Source: Pachysolen tannophilus NRRL Y-2460
Lineage: Eukaryota > Ascomycota > Pichiomycetes > Alaninales > Pachysolenaceae
DNA length: 64,000 nucleotides
Assembly (NCBI GenBank): GCA_001661245.1
Contig: KV454017.1
Location: 846,532-910,531, forward strand
Direction: 5' to 3'
Shown: positions 18,952 through 29,535 of the stretch, piece by piece
Layout of the letters: the number at the start of each line of letters is the position of its first letter
Position numbering within the stretch: position 1 is the stretch's first letter
The notes under the pieces: generated by a model
Told to the model about the DNA's origin: nothing
The model's input: only the letters and a program-made list of their open reading frames with translations
The model's database searches: none
Program-made: the position numbers and the translations under genes

Positions 18952-19263
18952 TATCTCTCAAGAAAAAAAACCACCTTCTATAGATCAAGAAAATTTCTAT
19001 CCCAATTATTAAAAATGAATTTTATTCAATAATACCTTCTTTAAAATTAAAAAAGTGAAAAATTTTTTTAGTTAAAATTAAAAGAGAAAAGAAAATAAAG
19101 AAAGAAAAAAAATTATGTAAGCAGAGGGTAACGAAGAAACCAACAATTCAATAATAAATTAAACGTTTAAATCAATAATATTTAATCATAAATTAAATTC
19201 AAATAAATTAAATTCAAATAAGAGAAAAGGTATTGTGATATTGTGATATCTTATCATCTCATC
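18952..19263. promoter_or_regulatory. Divergent promoter region CIC1/ELF1
   Basis: 312 bp between divergent starts. It contains A/T runs, a duplicated TAAATTCAAATAAAT segment near 19193-19220 and a duplicated TATTGTGATA near 19230-19250. No PAC (GCGATGAG) or RRPE element typical of ribosome-biogenesis genes was seen by eye. Confidence 0.45.
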
Positions 19264-19683
19264 ATGGTAAGTTGATTTATTTTTTTGATTTGTGGTTATG
19301 GTATTTATTACTAACATGTTGTATAATAACAAAAAATTTTTTTTTTTTCGATTTAGGGTAAAAGAAAGAAGAGTACTAGAAAGCCAGTTAAAAAGGTGAA
19401 GGAAGTTTTAGAAACTCAATTTAGTTGTTTATTTTGTAATCATGAGAAATCTGTTGTTTGTACTTTGGATAAGAAGAATAGTGTTGGTTCATTACATTGT
19501 AAGATTTGTGGTCAAAATTTCCAAACTCCAATAAATACTTTATCACAACCTGTGGATATTTATAGTGATTGGGTTGATGCTTGTGAAGCAGTTGCAGAGG
19601 AAATTGAAAGAGAAGGAGCAAATGCTGATGATTTTGAAGTGAAGGACGGTTATGATGATGAGGATGAAGATGAAGATTACTGA
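19264..19683 (+). CDS. ELF1: Transcription elongation factor Elf1, two exons
   Basis: Elf1 is a small zinc-ribbon factor that binds elongating Pol II with Spt4/5 and helps it pass nucleosomes. The coding sequence joins 19264-19266 (just the ATG) to 19357-19683. The spliced protein (109 residues) starts [20 protein letters not shown], as in other Elf1 proteins. The zinc ribbon shows [19 protein letters not shown] and [18 protein letters not shown], with the two CxxC pairs, then [12 protein letters not shown]. The acidic tail is short (DDEDEDEDY); S. cerevisiae Elf1 (145 residues) has a longer one and, to my knowledge, no intron. Without splicing the basic N-terminus would be lost, so the intron is well supported. 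Confidence 0.95.
19267..19356 (+). other. ELF1 intron (90 nt) directly after the start codon
   Basis: 5' site GTAAGT at 19267, perfect branch point TACTAAC at 19309-19315, polypyrimidine run, 3' site TTTAG ending at 19356. Splicing places ATG directly before GGT AAA AGA (MGKR), in phase 0. Confidence 0.93.
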
Positions 19684-21625
19684 TGGTTAAAAAAAAAAAA
19701 AAAAAGTTTTCCAATTGATTGTACATTAAAATGGAGATTCCTTTTCTTCCCGCATTATTAAATATATATATTTATATATATATATAATAGCCTTTTCCAA
19801 GAAAAGTGGAATAAAGTTGGACTAATCCATAAGGTTTATTTTAGTCATATATCATTCTCACACAAAGTTAATATTGTGTGTGTGTTTTTTTTTTTTTAGA
19901 ACAGAAAAAAAAAAATAGCATATATTGTGCTTACATCAAAAGATGCTGGGACTTCAATAATCGATTATTTTTTCTGTAAAAATTCATCAAATAAAAAAAG
20001 TATTGGTAAATTTTATACCTCGGAGTAAATCTTTTTTTATGTAGGGTATATCTTGAGAAACAAAATGTACTTTAAATAAATGAATGTCGAGCATTGACTC
20101 ATTCCAACCTAACTCGCATATCTTGGCTGAATATCTTTGAAAACCCATGTTTAAATTGAAGAATAACAGGATAACACTATGAGTCTATTTTTTTTCAGAA
20201 AAGACACTAAAAGTTGAGACACACACTCGACCATAAAAACGAAAACTTGATTCTTATTTACTCTTATTATTCTATATTTTTTTAAGCGTTTCTTTTTTGA
20301 AAAAGGACTCTACAATGCTAGATTAAAAAATTTGGTTTAGTTTAGGTTAACCATTTAGAAACTTTTGGTACTTTTAATCACCATTTGATAAGGCTGTTCT
20401 TCTTCTTATATTGACCAAAAAATATGCAATTGCCAACTTTAATTATCTTTTTTTTGGCTCATCTGCATTACGGTATTAATCATTGATATCAATAATACCG
20501 ACTAAGATGATTCTTTTCAGTTCAAGATATTCATTTACTTTTAAAACTTGTTGAACCTGTTTCAGTGAATAAACAAAAAAAATCATTCAATCTTCTTTGG
20601 GAGGTAACGTTTTTTCCAACTTCCAATAACACTCATTGAACCAAAAACCTACTAATCATTGAATACACACAGATTTCAATACTTATTCTACTCCTAAAAT
20701 TGGTGTAATAATAATTTTTTTCTAATGAACGATATTAACAAGATACCACCTAGGTCATTGTATCAGTATAAAAATATAAAATTTTTTCTCTGAATTGTAA
20801 TTCATACAATTTTAACAATTACAATTGAAAAGTTTTATGTCTTATGCGTGTTATAACCAAATATATACTAACTACAAATTGTAAAAACCTATAATATTTT
20901 CAACCAGGGCTCACTTGTTAATGGTGGAAACCACTTTAAGAGCAAATAATCAATCCAATATCAATTCTCAGCAAAGGAAATCACATTTGAAAACTGAAAG
21001 AGATAGATATAAGAAGTAGAAGTTTATTGAAACATGTAAGCCGCATCTCACATTAAAAGAGTAATTATCATGCAGAAATCTAGCAGGACTTTTTTTTTTT
21101 GTTTGGCTTGGTGAGTATCTATTTTTAAAACAGTTATTCTGTCTTAATTAGTGAAGAGTCTACTGGTACTTCTAAGCTTTACCTATTGCTAGAGAAAAAA
21201 AAAAAAAAATAGCAAAAAGTCAATATTTCAATTACGTATTAAGTGAATGAGTGAAATATTTTAAACAAAGTTAGACGTAGCATCGCTGTAACAGCAGACC
21301 TAAAACATTAGAAAAAGAAAACTAAAAAAAACTAGGATAAATAAAAAAGGCAAACAAACCGAATCCAAGAGAGAAATCACCCATGGTCATTTGAATAGAT
21401 AATATTAAGTAATAAATATTAATTGAATTGATTTTATAACTTTTTGTATGTATGTTTTGTATGCATATGTATTATCTTAGCAAAAAAGTAAGTAAAAAAA
21501 ATTTTTTTATTTTATTTTATTTTTTTCAATTTTTCAATTTTTCAGAAAATTTTCATAGAGATTGATATAATGATAAATTAATTATCAAGTTGGTTTTATT
21601 CAAGTGAAGTTTGAAGGTTAAGGAA
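19684..21625. other. 1.9-kb intergenic region between ELF1 and BUD22
   Basis: This is one of the largest gene-free stretches in the window, and the flanking genes point the same way. No open reading frame of note, tRNA or recognisable snoRNA was found. Features are an AT microsatellite near 19762-19785, several A/T runs, and a TACTAAC at 20866-20872 followed by CAG at 20905-20907 without a good upstream 5' splice site. The BUD22-proximal part is T-rich with TTTTTCAATTTTTCAATTTTTCAG near 21523-21545. It may hide a non-coding RNA. Confidence 0.5.
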
Positions 21626-23248
21626 ATGAGTAGCAAGAAGGATAATATTTTGTGGAAGCTTGATTTGTTGGAAGTTAATTTTCTTCAAGCAAAGCCAAGG
21701 TTGTTGAGAACAAAGACTTTACTCAATTCAAAGAAGAGAAATCATATAAAGTTATTAACTTTAAGTAAAGAAGATGCTTTAAGATTAATAGATGATTTGA
21801 AATTACAGTTGACTGAAAGAAAGTTTCATGGTGCTTTGATAAAACTTGAACGTTGTATAGGGAAGATTGTGAAATCTGAAATAAACAAGTTGACTTTAAA
21901 ATTGAAAAATTCAAATATGAAAAATAGAGATCTGATGGTAAAAGAATTAGAATTATATCAAAATAAATTAGATCTTGATATTATAACACATTCAAAACTT
22001 ATAAAAATATCCTTGCCAATTTTTTTCAAACAAAAAAAGGTAGATTTTGAAAAAGAACAAATACCAAGATATTTACCTAATTGGTATATAACATCAGTGA
22101 AAGATGTAAATCATAAGTATAACCCTAAATGTCAATTTAAGACAAATCCACCAGAATTAAATAATTTGATTTCTAAAATTATGAATCATAAAGAAATAAA
22201 GGAATTGAATAGTTTAATCGAGTTGAGTTTGAAGATCATATTAGGACCTGTTCCTAAAGATAAGAAAGGTAATGATGTATCATCTGCTGAATTGGAGAAA
22301 TATGAAGATCAGGATAATCAAGAAAATGACTTTGACGATGACGAAGAACAAGACGACAGCGACGACGAAGATGATGATGACGAGGAGGAAAGTATGCTGT
22401 CCGGAGCAGAAGATGGGAATCCAGAAGAAGATATTGATTTGGAAGCATATGATGGAATGTTAGTTGCTACTTCTGATGAAGAAGATGTGACTGATTTTAA
22501 ACCTGATAACAATATTAATTATAATGAGGTTACCGATGAAGAACCAGATGATTTAGAAGATGATTTAAACTATGTAGATATCTCTCAAGACGAAAGTGGG
22601 AATGAAAATTCAAATTCAATAAAAGATATTTCAAACAAAGATGATTATTATGACAAAATTAAACAAGAAAAGAAAAAATTAGAAAATGATGATTTTTTCA
22701 AATTTGATCAAGAAGATAAAGAAACTACTACTAGTAGTACTAGTAAGAAGGAGAAAAAATTAAAACTTCCTGCTTTAGCTTCAGGGTATTATTCAGGAGC
22801 AGAATCAGATCTGTCAGATATAGATAATGATCATGTTGTTAAATCCGTTACTGAAACTAGGAAAAACAGAAGAGGTCAAAGAGCAAGAAGAAAGATTTGG
22901 GAACAAAAATATGGGAAAAATGCAAAACATATTCAAAAAGAGATTGAAAAAACTCAATCAGAAAGAGAAATAAGACAAAAAGAATATGAGGAAAGATGTC
23001 GTAAGAGAGAAGAAAAAAGGAAGAAATTAATAGAAGAAGGTGGAACAGGTGCAAATCAAGTTCCAGTTTCCAAAATTAGATTAAATGTGAATGATAAAAG
23101 AAACTCTACATCAATTGTTCTGTCTCGTACTGTTAATACTGAAGATAAAGAATCTAAATCATTACATCCTTCTTGGGAAGCTAAGAAGAAACAACAACAA
23201 GAATTGAGTCAAGTTAAATTTCAAGGGAAAAAAATTACTTTTGATTAA
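21626..23248 (+). CDS. BUD22: Bud22, small-subunit (18S) ribosome biogenesis factor
   Basis: Bud22 (SRFBP1 family) is a nucleolar protein needed for early 18S rRNA processing; its loss also alters bud-site choice. The 540-residue protein starts MSSKKDNILWKLDLLEVNFL. A helical N-terminal half is followed by a very acidic middle (about residues 215-340, Asp/Glu runs). The C-terminal signature is clear: LPALASGYYSGAESD, then TRKNRRGQRARRKIWEQKYG, and the end LHPSWEAKKKQQQ with KFQGKKITFD. Length fits S. cerevisiae Bud22 (519). The ATG at 21626 is chosen over an upstream in-frame TTG at 21611. The stop lies only 60 bp from the convergent PCP1 stop, with a 30-base T run between. Confidence 0.92.
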   Translation: MSSKKDNILWKLDLLEVNFLQAKPRLLRTKTLLNSKKRNHIKLLTLSKEDALRLIDDLKLQLTERKFHGALIKLERCIGKIVKSEINKLTLKLKNSNMKNRDLMVKELELYQNKLDLDIITHSKLIKISLPIFFKQKKVDFEKEQIPRYLPNWYITSVKDVNHKYNPKCQFKTNPPELNNLISKIMNHKEIKELNSLIELSLKIILGPVPKDKKGNDVSSAELEKYEDQDNQENDFDDDEEQDDSDDEDDDDEEESMLSGAEDGNPEEDIDLEAYDGMLVATSDEEDVTDFKPDNNINYNEVTDEEPDDLEDDLNYVDISQDESGNENSNSIKDISNKDDYYDKIKQEKKKLENDDFFKFDQEDKETTTSSTSKKEKKLKLPALASGYYSGAESDLSDIDNDHVVKSVTETRKNRRGQRARRKIWEQKYGKNAKHIQKEIEKTQSEREIRQKEYEERCRKREEKRKKLIEEGGTGANQVPVSKIRLNVNDKRNSTSIVLSRTVNTEDKESKSLHPSWEAKKKQQQELSQVKFQGKKITFD

Positions 23249-23308
23249 TCTATATACATATACAAGAAATTTATTAGTCAAATATTTTTTTTTTTTTTTT
23301 TTTTTTTT

Positions 23309-24394
23309 TTAATAAAATCCATATTTTTTCATTCTATTTTCTCTTTTTCTTTTACTTTGTTCAGAAATCCACCATCCATAATAAATACCCAGTACCGAAC
23401 CACCTAAATGAGCGGCATAGTCAAAAGATCCCCATCTAAAGAGACAACCACATAAATTCCAACCCATTGATGCTAAGAAAGCTATCCAAGCTCCACCTGG
23501 TATAGGTAAAAAAAATAATAAAATTTGTGATTTTGGGAATAAATAAGCAAAACAACCAAATAAACCAAATAATGCACCTGAAGCACCTAAACTTGCAAAT
23601 TTAGGAATTCTTGCTAATATTGGGAACAGTAATGAAGCTAATGAACTTAATACTGCACAATTAAGGTACATTGTTGTAAAATTTGAGCTACCTACAACAG
23701 ATACTAAAGAACCTAAAGAATATAAACACATCATATTCATTGCAATATGCCAAAATTCTTGATGAGAAAAAGCACTTCCAATCATTGAACTCATAGAATA
23801 CATTGAATTTTTTTCTAATAAGAAATAACGATTTGTAAATTTCCAAAATGCAGGTAATCTCCACAGACCAAATACAGCCAAATTAATTGCAATAATTGTA
23901 TATATTAATTGATTTGGATGTCTATTAAAATATTTCATTGGTGTATATTGGAAAATATATGGCATTGAATAAGTTGTAATCACACAAAAAATTAAGGTAA
24001 AAATTGAAGCTTTACGTAAAAGTAATCTATCATAATTTCCACCACCACTACTACTACCACTACCACTACCATAATATGAATTTGAAAAACGATTATTATT
24101 AATGTTTCCAAACCATTTTAAATTTTTTAAATTTATGAAAAAAGTATTATTATTATTATATTTCTTAATTAAATTTAAATTAAAAAATGAAATTTTTAAA
24201 GGTAAAAATTGAGATTTTAATAATAAATTTGATGAAATATTTGTAAAACGAATACCATTATTTAATATAAAAGGTCCAATACCAAAATTTTTAACAATTG
24301 AATTTTGAAATATCAATTTTTTAGGATTTATAACTTTGGCGTTAACGTTTCCTAAAAAGAAATTTTTATTCAAGATTATCTTACTCATGATCAT
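23309..24394 (-). CDS. PCP1: Mitochondrial rhomboid protease Pcp1 (PARL family)
   Basis: Pcp1 is the inner-membrane rhomboid that cleaves Mgm1 and Ccp1 and so controls mitochondrial fusion. The 361-residue protein has a basic, hydrophobic N-terminal targeting region and several membrane segments. The catalytic serine lies in ASLGASGALFGLFGCF and the catalytic histidine in FDYAAHLGGSV. The conserved WRLPAFWKFTNRYFLLEK and SAFSHQEFWHIAMNMMCLYS blocks match PARL/Pcp1. S. cerevisiae Pcp1 is 346 residues. The ATG at 24392-24394 (MIMSK) is used, with a second ATG two codons on; an upstream in-frame TTG at 24436 is ignored. Two CTG codons sit in membrane positions (23864-23866 and 23390-23392) and bear on the genetic-code question. 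Confidence 0.93.
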   Translation of the reverse strand: MIMSKIILNKNFFLGNVNAKVINPKKLIFQNSIVKNFGIGPFILNNGIRFTNISSNLLLKSQFLPLKISFFNLNLIKKYNNNNTFFINLKNLKWFGNINNNRFSNSYYGSGSGSSSGGGNYDRLLLRKASIFTLIFCVITTYSMPYIFQYTPMKYFNRHPNQLIYTIIAINLAVFGLWRLPAFWKFTNRYFLLEKNSMYSMSSMIGSAFSHQEFWHIAMNMMCLYSLGSLVSVVGSSNFTTMYLNCAVLSSLASLLFPILARIPKFASLGASGALFGLFGCFAYLFPKSQILLFFLPIPGGAWIAFLASMGWNLCGCLFRWGSFDYAAHLGGSVLGIYYGWWISEQSKRKRENRMKKYGFY

Positions 24395-24585
24395 CAATAT
24401 ACATGTGAATGATGATTTTTTAAAAAATCGAATCAATTGGTGTATATATTTAAGTTCATATATGAAAGAAAAGCAAAACCCATTAGTTTTATAATAGACA
24501 AAAAAAAGAGCTAATCATATTTGAGTGTACACGACGTTTTTTTGGTTTTTGGTTTAAAAAAAAATAAAAAAAAAATTAAATAAAG

Positions 24586-24657
24586 CTCCGCGACGGGGAA
24601 TTGAACCCCGGTCTACCACGCGACAAGCGGTAATTCTAGCCACTAAACTATCACGGA
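24586..24657 (-). tRNA. tRNA-Asp (anticodon GTC)
   Basis: The 72-nt minus-strand sequence runs from TCCGTGA to TCGCGGAG and folds into a full cloverleaf. The anticodon stem A-C-C-G-C pairs with G-U-G-G-U around a loop with GTC at 34-36. The A box (TAGTTTAGTGG) and B box (GGTTCAATTCC) match yeast tRNA-Asp. No intron. T runs follow at once on the minus strand (24552-24580 on plus as A runs) and serve as the Pol III terminator. CCA is not encoded. Confidence 0.96.
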
Positions 24658-25233
24658 TTGCTTCAGAGACACCGCAACTCAAACCTTGTTTGACCTACAG
24701 AAATTGTTTAAAGAAAAAAAAAATGTAAACAACAACAATTTAAAATTTTTTTTTAACTAACATCTCTCATACAAAAGTCTTACATTACATAAAAAAACAG
24801 TAAATAAAAAAAAAATTTTTTTGTAAGAGATGGAAGCACTTTTTCTAACATTTAATATTACAAAATGATACTTGTAAATCCTGTTTTCTCTCTTTACAAA
24901 TTTGAATCATTGATTAAATTTTTCAAATTTCAAATTTTAAATCATAAATTCTGGATCAAAAAACCTCTCTTCAGAATATAACAAGAAACATATCATCTAC
25001 ACATACAATATTTCTATTTTGTCTTTTGTTTCTTTCTCTCGTCGTGTCAATAAACAAACATTTGATTGAGAATTTGAACCATATCAAAACATAATATTAT
25101 TTAACAAGTATAAACATAAACATAAACATAAACATAAACACAAATTACAAAAAAAAAAAGAATATTTAAAAAGGTAAACAACTGTTCATAAAGATTGTTT
25201 AATAGATTCAAGGGAATTTCAATCTTTATAAAG
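24658..25233. promoter_or_regulatory. tRNA-Asp to HEH1 intergenic region
   Basis: 576 bp hold the tRNA upstream flank and the HEH1 promoter. There are A/T runs and five exact TAAACA units (25111-25140) shortly upstream of HEH1. No other gene is seen. Confidence 0.5.
25111..25140. repeat. Hexamer repeat (TAAACA)5
   Basis: Five perfect copies of TAAACA lie 94-123 bp upstream of the HEH1 start codon, probably in the promoter or 5' UTR. Simple repeat; function unknown. Confidence 0.85.
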
Positions 25234-28055
25234 ATGGAGAATAAAGAATATCTTCAACCTGGTAAGTTCAATTGAATAAAAATTATGGTAGCTTGGATTT
25301 TAATTGTACTAACCGAGTTTATTAGATTTTGATGCAAAGACATTAAAAGTTGCTCAGTTAAGAAATATATTACTTGAATATGATGTTGAATATCCATCTT
25401 CAGCCAAAAAACTGGAATTGGTTAAAATATTCAATAATAGTATTAAACCCAAAGCATCACAATTGTTGAAAAATTATCAAGATATTATTAGTAATTCAAA
25501 TGGTATTATCAGCGGTAAAATTGAAAATGATGAACAAAAACCGTTACAGAGTGGTACTGAAGAAGATGATGAGGTTTGGGATATTATTGATGACCAAAAA
25601 CTGGAACCAAAAGTATTGGAACCAAGGAAAAATTTTACAACTCAAGAAAATGATAAAGTGTCATCACTGATTGAAAAGACTTCTTCTATTAAAGATTCAA
25701 AAATTATTCAAAATGATGAATCGCTGCAACCAGTCTTGGTAAAGAAAACACATAAAAAGATAATTCCTAAAAAACGTTCTAATGAAAATGACAATGAAGA
25801 AAATTTTAGTCCTAGAAAAATTTCCAAGAAATCAGAAGAATCTCCAAAACTGGTGAAAGTTCCAACTTCTAGTGTTCCACATAAAAAAGAATCTTCTAAT
25901 AAGGAAAAATCAGTTATCACTGCTACTGCTGCTGCAGAACAACAGAATCATACAAAGTCTAAGAACCATGTAATTGAAAAATCCCCTAAAAAAGATGAAA
26001 AAATTTTAATTGACAACAATAATGATTTGAAAAATAAGAAATCTTCTACAGCTAGAAAATTGCGTTCTGATGATTCAAAAATTAAAAAATCTTCAAAAGG
26101 TGAAAAATCAAATAAATTACAAAAATCTGTCAAGTCTGAATTCATTAAACAACAAAAGAAAGAGGAGAAACAAAAGAATGAAAAGAAAAATGCACTTCTT
26201 CATAATCTGGAATCTTCAAAACCTTCAGTATGGAACTCTTTTTTCTCTCCTGCTAAATCTCCTGCTAAATCTCCAGATGTATCTAATAGTGAATTTTTCA
26301 CTCCAAATGGTTCTAATATTGGTACACCAAAAAAGAATACAGAAACTAATGGTAGAAGTGTTATGCCTAATTTTTCCAGCTTAACACCATCATTTGCAAA
26401 GACTTTGGGTGTTAAAATTGTCAATTCGACTCCATTTTCTTCTTCTAACAAATCACGTAGAGGCCCGGAAAAGGAAATTAATACTGATACTGTTGAAACA
26501 AAAAATGACAATGACCAAAAAGAAAGCAAACTTCATTATCCAAATATAGAAGATGAAGAAGAAATCTTGGAAAAATTACAAGAAGAAACATCAATTCGTA
26601 ACAAAGAAGCTCAGATTGATGCCAAAGAAGCTTTAAGTAGCTTGGAAGATTATAAAGACCAGTTAGAAAATATTAATGAAAATGGAAGTAACAAAATTCT
26701 TCATGTATTGAAAACTTTATTTTTATGTTTTTCATCTACAATTTTACTCACAATAGTAATTATGCTTACTATTTCTTCTGTATCTTGGTACGCTGATCAG
26801 AGGAAAAATGTAGGATATTGTGGTAATGAAGTTCTTGTGAACTCTATGAAGTACTCTAAATTATCAGAATATGAAGAACTTCTGCCATACGTTCAGTCAT
26901 ATGAAAAATTTTTGATTAAACATTTTAGACCAAACTGCAGACCATGTCCTGAACATGGTAAATGTTATCCATATTTATCATTATATTGTGACGAAGATTA
27001 TGTAATGGTTACACCATGGTACACTTTTGGAGGCTTGTATTTTGGAGGCTCTCAATGTGTTAAAGATTCTCAGAAAGAAGAAGCTGTTGACGAAATGATT
27101 TCATACGCTTTAGATATTTTGAGAGCAAAAAATGCAGAGAACTGTGGTAAAGATTATATAGGTTTCACAACAGAAGAGATGTATGAAATATTGAAAGAAA
27201 CTCGACAACCATGGTTAAGTGTTGAAGAATTTGATGAATTATGGGAAAAGGTTGTTGAAGATTTAGCTAGTGAGCCAGAAATTACTGTAAGGCAGGTTTT
27301 TTTTCCAACAAACAAAATAGAAAAGTGAAAATCATCTAAATCGAATAAAGATACAATTTTATTTATTATTCACTTTTTTAATGTGATTGAATTGTGATAT
27401 TTTTTTGATTTAGATTTTTTTTCCTTTTCATTGTTTTAACTGAAGAAGCATAATATTTACTAACATCAAAAAAAAATTTTTTTATTTATAGTTTCAACTC
27501 GATAATAACGCTCAGCAAAGAAAAATATCAAAATCAAGTTTTGAGCAGCATGCTGAGCCGGCAACTGAAAACTTCCAAAACCAAATTATTCGGTCGTCAT
27601 CAAAGTCGAAGTACAGTTTCAGATGTAAGTTACAGGAACATGTCTATAACAGATTGGCCTATCTTAAGTACCCATTTTATGGAATAATGATTCTTGTATT
27701 ATTTTATTGTTTTGCCAAATATCAGTATAATCAATATATGCAAGAAAAAATCAAAGTTAATTCTTTGTACAAATTAATAATAAAGAGGTTGAGAAAGCAA
27801 ATTCAAATATATAAGAATGATACCACTGGGAAAGAAAGAGAATTTATGGTAATGATTCAAATAAGAGATATGTTACTCGAAAATGATAGTCAGAAGACGA
27901 GGGACAGAATATGGACAAAAATTAGGAACAAAGTTGATCTAAACTCTAATATTGAACAGAGAATCAATGAAGTGGACGGAGAGCTTGTGAGAACATGGAG
28001 ATGGATAGGTATAAATAATGACGATGACGAATTAATACAAGAAGCTAAATATTGA
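25234..28055 (+). CDS. HEH1: Inner nuclear membrane protein Heh1/Src1 (LEM/MAN1 family), three exons
   Basis: Heh1/Src1 tethers chromatin to the inner nuclear membrane and helps rDNA stability and pore assembly surveillance. The CDS joins 25234-25261, 25326-27286 and 27492-28055 (850 residues), all in frame. The start MENKEYLQPDFDAKTLKV leads into the helix-extension-helix DNA-binding domain (VAQLRNILLEYDVEYPSSAKK). A long basic Ser/Lys-rich nucleoplasmic region follows. Transmembrane segment 1 is at about residues 470-492. A lumenal Cys-rich part (FRPNCRPCPEHGKCYPYL) comes next. Exon 3 holds transmembrane segment 2 (about 722-741) and the C-terminal MSC/winged-helix part (KTRDRIWTKIRNKVDLN, RTWRWIG). 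S. cerevisiae Src1 is 834 residues and also has its intron late in the gene, with alternative splicing. Confidence 0.93.
25262..25325 (+). other. HEH1 intron 1 (64 nt)
   Basis: 5' site GTAAGT at 25262, branch point TACTAAC at 25307-25313, 3' site TTAG ending at 25325. It removes an in-frame break and joins ...LQP-D-FDAKTL, restoring the HeH domain start. Confidence 0.93.
27287..27491 (+). other. HEH1 intron 2 (205 nt), candidate for regulated retention
   Basis: 5' site GTAAGG at 27287 (weaker than the GTAAGT of the other introns), branch TACTAAC near 27459-27465, 3' site TATAG ending at 27491. It lies in phase 0. If it is retained, translation adds VRQVFFPTNKIEK and stops at 27328. A second GT nine bases downstream (27296, CAG before GTTTTT) would keep the frame and add VRQ. 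Confidence 0.88.
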
Positions 28056-28473
28056 TTTGTTCATAATAAAAACTTTGTATCTTTTCATTTTGTTTTTCAA
28101 TTATTTTAATACTTTTTTTGTTAATTAAATGTAACAATTTCCGAATATAAACATACAAATATAAACATACAAACTGTTCTTTTTAATGTACTGTATATTC
28201 AATTCCAAAAAGTTCATTTATCCATCTTCAAGCTGAATTTATTTGTATTTGTTTCGATCAAATACGTTGAACTCAATAAATGTTAAGCTGATTAAAAAGA
28301 TTAAATTTTTAAATTTTATAAATTTTTTAAAAAAAATTTTTTTTGTTTCTCTTTTTCGCTCTCCTAACTAATCTTGATAAATTTAATAATTTTTGATTTT
28401 AACATTATAAAGCTGTTGAAACTAATTAATTACATTTATTACCATCAAGATACTTGTATCTAGTAAATTGGAA
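28056..28473. promoter_or_regulatory. HEH1 3' end and SAM35 promoter
   Basis: 418 bp, AT-rich. A duplicated ATATAAACATACAAA lies near 28146-28172, and A/T blocks at about 28300-28345. No other gene is seen. Confidence 0.45.
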
Positions 28474-29535
28474 ATGGCATCAATATCGTCTTCGTCTTCT
28501 TCTTCTTCTTCTTCTATATGGAGAGTGCCTGAACCGATCAAGCTGGTTTTTGACACTTTCCCATTGAAGACATATTCGCTGAATAAGAAATCAGATTTGA
28601 CTTTATTTCCCCAAAATACAACAAACAAGTTTGAATTGATTAAAAAAGATCAAGATCAAAGTCAATTTTCTAGTCAAGGAAATTTCCAACTTGGTGTTTA
28701 TAATGTTTCAAAATATGTTAAGGATCCAAATGTGTTGATACCAACAGATCCGATTTGTTTATCCACGCTACTTATAATAAATTTAAGAAATGGGTTATTA
28801 TTGCCCAAAGTGAAGTTTCCCGAGGGTGACAATGGGAACATCAAGAATAACAACTTTATAACAATATTATCGTACCATGCATCTTATGATGGTGAATTGC
28901 CACTTTTAATTGAAGATAATAGTGGTAAAAATCTTCAAAAATCAATTAAATCCACTAGTTTAATAAACGATTTAAATTTGACAAGGTGTACAGATAATAA
29001 AGAATTTTTCAAATGTCAAGTTGTTGATTCTATATTATATGATTGTTGGGTAATAACTGTATTGTATGAATTATCTGATTTACAAAAATTAAAGATTTAT
29101 ACAGATTTATTAAATGATAAAGAAAATTCTATGGTATTAGATACTTTAACTTTAAACGATTTACTCGCTTCCACTTTAATAACAAGATTTTCCTTTAACA
29201 TTAGAAACGAGAATCTTGCATCTTATTGGTCAAACAATAATTTGATTAAAAATCTTGTATATCGAAGATCACTTTTACTGAAAATTGAAATGGAAAAAAA
29301 TTCAATTTTTCGCAAGACTTTAGAAATTTTGGAAATTTTTGAACAAGAATTAGCTAAATCAAATTTTTTCTTAGAAGAAAATAATAAAGAATTACCAAGT
29401 ATATTAGATTGTAAAATTGCTGGTTTAGTCTATTGTATTTTACAATGGTGTGAAGGAAGCAAACTTTATGCAATGATTAACACTTTACCCAATCTCAAAT
29501 CCCATTGTTATAGATGTATAGATAAATGTATATAA
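28474..29535 (+). CDS. SAM35: SAM complex subunit Sam35 (mitochondrial outer membrane beta-barrel assembly)
   Basis: Sam35 (Tom38) caps the Sam50 barrel and reads the beta-signal of incoming outer-membrane proteins. The 353-residue protein starts with a Ser run then IWRVPEPIK. Close behind is VFDTFPLKTYS, matching the FDTFPLQTY of S. cerevisiae Sam35. Further matching blocks are FQLGVYNVSKYV, LIPTDPICLSTLLIINLRNG, and VVDSILYDCWVITVLYELSD. The fold is metaxin/GST-like. S. cerevisiae Sam35 is 329 residues. The gene lies directly upstream of STE12, as in S. cerevisiae (YHR083W-YHR084W). The ATG at 28474 is used; the in-frame TTG at 28468 is not. Essential in S. cerevisiae. Confidence 0.9.
   Translation: MASISSSSSSSSSSIWRVPEPIKLVFDTFPLKTYSLNKKSDLTLFPQNTTNKFELIKKDQDQSQFSSQGNFQLGVYNVSKYVKDPNVLIPTDPICLSTLLIINLRNGLLLPKVKFPEGDNGNIKNNNFITILSYHASYDGELPLLIEDNSGKNLQKSIKSTSLINDLNLTRCTDNKEFFKCQVVDSILYDCWVITVLYELSDLQKLKIYTDLLNDKENSMVLDTLTLNDLLASTLITRFSFNIRNENLASYWSNNNLIKNLVYRRSLLLKIEMEKNSIFRKTLEILEIFEQELAKSNFFLEENNKELPSILDCKIAGLVYCILQWCEGSKLYAMINTLPNLKSHCYRCIDKCI

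Noticed and set aside
20866-20907. Branch point TACTAAC plus CAG as evidence for an intron
   Set aside because: No good GTAAGT or GTATGT lies at a sensible distance upstream, and no coding exon follows. Kept only as a low-interest finding.
28131-28160. TTTCCGAA in AT-rich DNA as a point-centromere CDEIII element
   Set aside because: There is no CDEI (RTCACRTG) at the right distance and the CDEIII consensus is not met.
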